Shown here: one piece after another, positions 60,509 through 64,000 of the stretch | How positions within the stretch are numbered: position 1 is the first letter of the stretch | How the letters are laid out: each line of letters begins with the position of its first letter | Assembly: GCF_034933565.1 (NCBI RefSeq) | Contig: NZ_JAYFNG010000031.1 | Location: 1 to 64,000 of the forward strand | Direction of reading: 5' to 3' | DNA length: 64,000 nt | Source: Raineyella sp034933565 | Lineage (GTDB): Bacteria; Actinomycetota; Actinomycetes; Propionibacteriales; Propionibacteriaceae | Translations under genes and position numbers: made by a program | The notes under the pieces: generated by a model | Databases searched by the model: none | Seen by the model: the letters and a program-made list of their open reading frames with translations, nothing else | What the model was told of the DNA's origin: nothing

Positions 60509-61099
60509 TCAGGCGACGGCCTGCCCGTACGCTCGGCCGTCGTCGTTCGCGGCATCCTCCAGCGGGCGGTCATCGTCGGAGAGCGAGTGGTGGTCCACCG
60601 CGGCCCCGCCGAGGAGCGGACCCGCGACCTCCTCGACAGCCGTCCCGGCGGGGGTGGCGAACGGCTCGTCGTCGGCCTGCGGCTCCGTCGCGAGCTCGTC
60701 GGCGCCGGTGGTCGGGGCCGCTGCCTGGGCCGGTGTCCCCGCCCGGCTGCGGCGCAGGACGAGGACGGTGCCGCGGTTGAGGTCGGGGCCGATGGACAGC
60801 GCCTCGACCTCCTCGCGGGTCTGCACGACACCTTCCTTGTCGGCCCACTCGTGGGTGCGGATCCTGCCGTGGACGATGACCGCGTCCCCACGGCGCAGGG
60901 AGCTGAAGGCGTTCTCGGCGAGGCGCCGCCAGCAGGTGATCCGGTACCAGGTGGTGACGCCGTCCTGCCAGACGCCGTCACGCTGGATCCGTGGCGTGTT
61001 GGCGATGGAGAACTCGGTGAACAGGTGCTGCTCTGGGCCCACCGCGCGGATCCGCGGGTCGGCGCCCAGGTTGCCGGTGAGCGTGATGATGGCGTCCAT
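60509..61099 (-). CDS. Single-stranded DNA-binding protein paralogue (SsbB-like)
   Basis: 196 residues, OB fold: MDAIITLTGNLGADPRIR, WYRITCWRRLAENAFSSLRRGDAVIVHGRI. The C-terminal region is acidic and Ala-rich but ends YGQAVA, without the DDDIPF-type tip of replicative SSB, so partner binding is probably lost. The ATG at 61099 has GGAGGA upstream. Not next to rpsF/rpsR, again unlike the main ssb. Confidence 0.92.
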   Translation of the reverse strand: MDAIITLTGNLGADPRIRAVGPEQHLFTEFSIANTPRIQRDGVWQDGVTTWYRITCWRRLAENAFSSLRRGDAVIVHGRIRTHEWADKEGVVQTREEVEALSIGPDLNRGTVLVLRRSRAGTPAQAAAPTTGADELATEPQADDEPFATPAGTAVEEVAGPLLGGAAVDHHSLSDDDRPLEDAANDDGRAYGQAVA

Positions 61100-61250
61100 G
61101 GTCTTCCTCCGGTCGTGTCTGCCCAGGTCGGCAGTGGTCTCCCCCGCAGGGTGGGACACCCGCCCGGTACGGCGGCCCTCCACCGGACGCGCTGTGGACA
61201 CCGGCCCCGGAGCGCCGGGGCCCTGTGGACGGAGCCTGTGAACGGAGGGC

Positions 61251-62900
61251 TCAGCCGGCGGCGTTCGCCAGCGCGGTGCGTACCTTCTCGTAGCGGTCCA
61301 GCTCCTCATTGACCGGGTGGACGACCAGTTCGCGGGTGACCGTGTCGATCTTGCCCAGCAGGGCCCGGCGCGCTGTGGAGACCTTGCGGCGGGCACCGAT
61401 CTCGACCCCGATCCGGCTCAGCCCGCCGACGACGAGCCCGAGCACGACCCCGCCGGCCACCAGGGCGGTCGGGGCGGGGATGCCGCGCCAGGCGAGGTCG
61501 GGCAGCGGGGGCATCCGCAGGTAGAGGAGGGCGACGTCGGCCCCCAGCCAGGCCAGCCCGACGAGGACGACCGCGATCAGCACCCACTGCACGACGCGGA
61601 TCACCGTCCACCACCGCCGGTTCCGGTGCATCTGGAGGTTCGTCGAGGCCACCGCCCGGTCCAGCGCGTCGGCCAGGTCACCGGTACGGGAGCGGGCCGC
61701 GGCCCGTACCGCCTGGGCCCAGCCGTGGGAGAGCCCGGCAGAGGCCTCGTCGGCCAGGACGCGCAGAGCGGTGTCGACCTGCGCAGCAGGGACACCCTGC
61801 ATGGCGGCGACCGACGTACGGGCCACGGCCGTCGGCGCGTGGGCCGCGTCGATCCCGGCCTCGAGCTCCCGGCGGCTGCGCCGGCGGGGGGCCAGGTCGA
61901 GGTGGAGGCGCCGCAGCGGATCGGGGCGCAACGTCGCGACCCAGGAGATCAGCGGCCAGCCGGTGGCGCCCCGCCCGCGGCGACGCCAGGCCTGCCCGAC
62001 CGCCTCGGTCACCGCCGGAACCCCGGCGGCGCGGGCACAGGCATCGTCGAGCGCTGCCACGGTCCGGTCGCTGACCTGTACCGCGGCCGTGGTCCCCGAG
62101 GCCCGGCGGAGCCGTTCGACAACGCTGCGGACGTCCACACCGACCCGGTCGGCGACCGCCTGCTTGTCCCGGACCCGGCCGGCGAGAACGGTGCGCAGCT
62201 GCGCGAGACCTTCGCCCGTGACCGCCGAGACCGGGTGGACCGGCACGTCCTGCAGGGCTTCGCGGTCGAGCAGGCCACGCAGGTCGTCGACGGTGCGGTG
62301 GCGGTCCTCCGGTGGGAGCCGATCGACCTGGTTGAGGACCACCATCATCACCGGAGCGTATTCCCGCAGCGGGACCAGGTAGTTGTCGTGCAGGGCGGCG
62401 TCGGCGTACTTCTGTGGGTCGACGACCCACACGAGCATGTCGACCAGCCGGACCAGGCGGTCGACCTCCATCCGGTGGGTGATCTCGACCGAGTCGTGGT
62501 CGGGCAGGTCGAGCAGGACCAGGCCGTCGAGCTCGGTCCGCTCGCCGGGTGCCCCGACATGGTGGCGACGCTGCACCTGCAGCCAGTCGAGGAGTTCCCC
62601 GGTCGGTTCGTCACCCCAGGTGGCGGCGGTCGGGTGGGCGGTGGTGGGGCGTCGGACCCCGGGCGTGGACACCTCGCTGCCGGCCAGGGCATTGAACAGC
62701 GTGGACTTGCCCGAGCCGGTCGCCCCGGCCAGGGCCACCACCGTCGCGGCGCCGGAGAACCGGAGCCGCTGCCCGGCCCGGCGGACGACGCCCAAGGCCT
62801 CCGCGACCAGTTCCGGGTCGACCCGCCCGGTAGCGGCTCCGGCTGCCGCGTCCAGGGACCGCAGGCGGTCGGCGAGTCCGGGTCTCGACGGTCTGGCCAT
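61251..62900 (-). CDS. Membrane-associated Era/dynamin-like GTPase (YfjP-type)
   Basis: 549 residues: G1 GATGSGKSTLFNAL, switch/G3 LDLPDHDSV, G4 NQVD. Two C-terminal TM segments (VVQWVLIAVVLVGLAWLGADVALL about 450-473 and ALVAGGVVLGLVVGGLS about 490-506) then a helical tail. Such actinobacterial GTPase pairs are of unknown function, perhaps membrane remodelling. ATG at 62900 with AGGAG upstream, sharing one base with the next gene's stop. Confidence 0.88.
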   Translation of the reverse strand: MARPSRPGLADRLRSLDAAAGAATGRVDPELVAEALGVVRRAGQRLRFSGAATVVALAGATGSGKSTLFNALAGSEVSTPGVRRPTTAHPTAATWGDEPTGELLDWLQVQRRHHVGAPGERTELDGLVLLDLPDHDSVEITHRMEVDRLVRLVDMLVWVVDPQKYADAALHDNYLVPLREYAPVMMVVLNQVDRLPPEDRHRTVDDLRGLLDREALQDVPVHPVSAVTGEGLAQLRTVLAGRVRDKQAVADRVGVDVRSVVERLRRASGTTAAVQVSDRTVAALDDACARAAGVPAVTEAVGQAWRRRGRGATGWPLISWVATLRPDPLRRLHLDLAPRRRSRRELEAGIDAAHAPTAVARTSVAAMQGVPAAQVDTALRVLADEASAGLSHGWAQAVRAAARSRTGDLADALDRAVASTNLQMHRNRRWWTVIRVVQWVLIAVVLVGLAWLGADVALLYLRMPPLPDLAWRGIPAPTALVAGGVVLGLVVGGLSRIGVEIGARRKVSTARRALLGKIDTVTRELVVHPVNEELDRYEKVRTALANAAG

Positions 62901-64000
62901 CACTTCTCCTGGTCGAGGTGTGCGGCCTCGGTGTGGTCGCGCCACCAGTCGGCTTCGGGTCGCAGCAACCCTGCGGGATCGGCCGGCCGCACGGGATCGT
63001 CGCCCGCGGTCAGAGCCGGTGTGTCCCCGGTGGGAATGCGCGCGGTGTCGCTGGCCCCCGCGGGAGGATCCACCGTGGGAGTGCCCCCGGCCATGGCGGC
63101 CGGTTCGTCGGCAGTCCCGGTGGACGGGCCCCCGGCGGGCACGGCGGGCAGCTCTCCCCCGGCCGCGGCGGGCAGCTCTCCCCCGGCCGTGACGGGCATC
63201 CCGGGGAGCAGGCCACCGGCGGCCTCCGCCTCGACCGCCCGGACGGCGGCCCGGATCTCGTCGGACTGCTGTGGCCGCACCTGCAGTGCGACCAGGGTCT
63301 GGTGGTAGCGCAGCAGTGCCGAGGACATCAGGACCTCCACCCGTTCGTCGAGGTCGTCCTTGGCCTTCTTCGCCATCCGGCGGACGTTCTCGTCACCGAA
63401 CACCGCCTCCAGCAGGCTCTGCGCCAGCGCGACCGAACCGCCGGCGATGCCCACCTCGGCGCCGGTGAGCCCACCGGTCTGGGAGAAGATCAGCACCATC
63501 AGGGTGGCGGCGACACCGTTCACGCCGAGCGCGAGGTAGCGGGCGGTGAGGCGGCGCGGGCCGCTCTCCTCGCTGACCATGCCGAACACCGCGCCCTGCC
63601 ATTCCCGGATCATCCGGGCCACCTGGTCGTCGAAGTCGTGCGCCGGGGTGGCCAGATCGACGGTCGCCGACTCGAGGACGTGGCGCCCGGCGGGGTCGCC
63701 CCGCCAGGCGGCCTCGGCGCGCTCGGCGGCGGCGCGGCCCTCCTCGATGATCAGCGCCTCCAGGCCCGACTCGACGGCGACCTTGACGTGGTCCGCCTCG
63801 ACCCGCTGCCCCCGGAACACCGCCATCAGGCGATCGCGCAGCAGGCTGATCCGGTTCTCGACTGCCCGCATGAACTCGCCGGTGCCGACGAACTCGTGCC
63901 AGCGGGCCAGCACCTCACCGCGCAACAGGGTGCCGTCGGCCGTGCGCAGCTTCACCGCCTTCACGGCCTGGTCGTACGCCCGGTTCGCGTCGTCACGCAG
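62900..64000 (-). CDS. Partial dynamin-like GTPase partner (5' end beyond the window)
   Basis: The frame is open to the last base of the window, so at least 366 C-terminal residues are present. Seen: a helical region (VENRISLLRDRLMAVFRG), a TM-like hairpin (ALGVNGVAATLMVLIFSQTGG and AGGSVALAQSLLEAVFG), a Pro/Gly/Ala-rich linker (about 110 residues from the end) with GGELPA repeats and a final DHTEAAHLDQEK. The GTP-binding half is presumably upstream, outside. It is stop-start coupled (TGATG) to the other GTPase. Confidence 0.75.
   Translation of the reverse strand: MRDDANRAYDQAVKAVKLRTADGTLLRGEVLARWHEFVGTGEFMRAVENRISLLRDRLMAVFRGQRVEADHVKVAVESGLEALIIEEGRAAAERAEAAWRGDPAGRHVLESATVDLATPAHDFDDQVARMIREWQGAVFGMVSEESGPRRLTARYLALGVNGVAATLMVLIFSQTGGLTGAEVGIAGGSVALAQSLLEAVFGDENVRRMAKKAKDDLDERVEVLMSSALLRYHQTLVALQVRPQQSDEIRAAVRAVEAEAAGGLLPGMPVTAGGELPAAAGGELPAVPAGGPSTGTADEPAAMAGGTPTVDPPAGASDTARIPTGDTPALTAGDDPVRPADPAGLLRPEADWWRDHTEAAHLDQEK

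Overview
This window reads as a contiguous piece of the chromosome of a very GC-rich actinobacterium. The evidence is the gene order tig-clpP1-clpP2-clpX with two ClpP paralogues, a group II truncated globin, a mycobacterial-type RpiB, an Rv2466c-like thiol protein, a DUF5130-like protein, an EttA-type ABC-F protein and many GTG starts. The glycerol, PTS and lactate-type genes would suit a relative of the Propionibacteriaceae, but that placement is inference. No insertion sequence, prophage, CRISPR array or replication origin was seen.

Layout. 0-4.4 kb: ClpXP protease genes and trigger factor (minus strand). 4.7 kb: tRNA-Pro(TGG). 4.8-8.3 kb: an RpiR-type regulator divergent from murQ and a murP-like PTS permease, with an inverted-repeat operator between them (N-acetylmuramic acid salvage). 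8.7-11.1 kb: a short UvrA paralogue. 11.5 kb: tRNA-Gly(TCC). 12-17.3 kb: a TetR-controlled export operon (adaptor, ATPase, FtsX permease). 17.4-19.8 kb: a beta-CASP metallo-hydrolase and a double-glyoxalase protein. 19.9-25.5 kb: glycerol catabolism (SorC-type regulator, glpD, glpF, glpK). 25.7-30.4 kb: one polar amino acid ABC transporter with three paralogous binding lipoproteins. 30.6-35.7 kb: a Nei-type glycosylase with an unknown partner, RpiB, a Tat lipoprotein and a nitroreductase-like thiol protein. 35.9-39.9 kb: aminopeptidase N and a Nif3-like protein. 40-43.6 kb: DUF5130 and a small membrane protein, divergent from pyrR-pyrB-pyrC. 43.7-46.2 kb: truncated hemoglobin and a GH13 glucosidase. 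46.3-49.9 kb: acyl-CoA ligase and two double-hotdog thioesterases. 50.3-54.7 kb: yceI divergent from marR, then a large FAD/Fe-S 2-hydroxyacid dehydrogenase. 55.1-58.5 kb: an acetaldehyde dehydrogenase / 4-hydroxy-2-oxovalerate aldolase pair and an IclR regulator. 58.7-64 kb: ettA, an SSB paralogue and a pair of membrane-associated GTPases, the last one cut by the window end.

Two DNA-level patterns stand out more than any single gene. First, the palindrome CGTACG is heavily over-represented (roughly a hundred sites in a hand scan) and appears to force unusual codons such as Val GTA and Arg-Thr CGT-ACG. Second, short tandem repeats of about 17-26 bp fill many intergenic gaps, and in at least six cases the array begins inside the last codons of a gene, so that the stop-codon region itself is the repeated unit.
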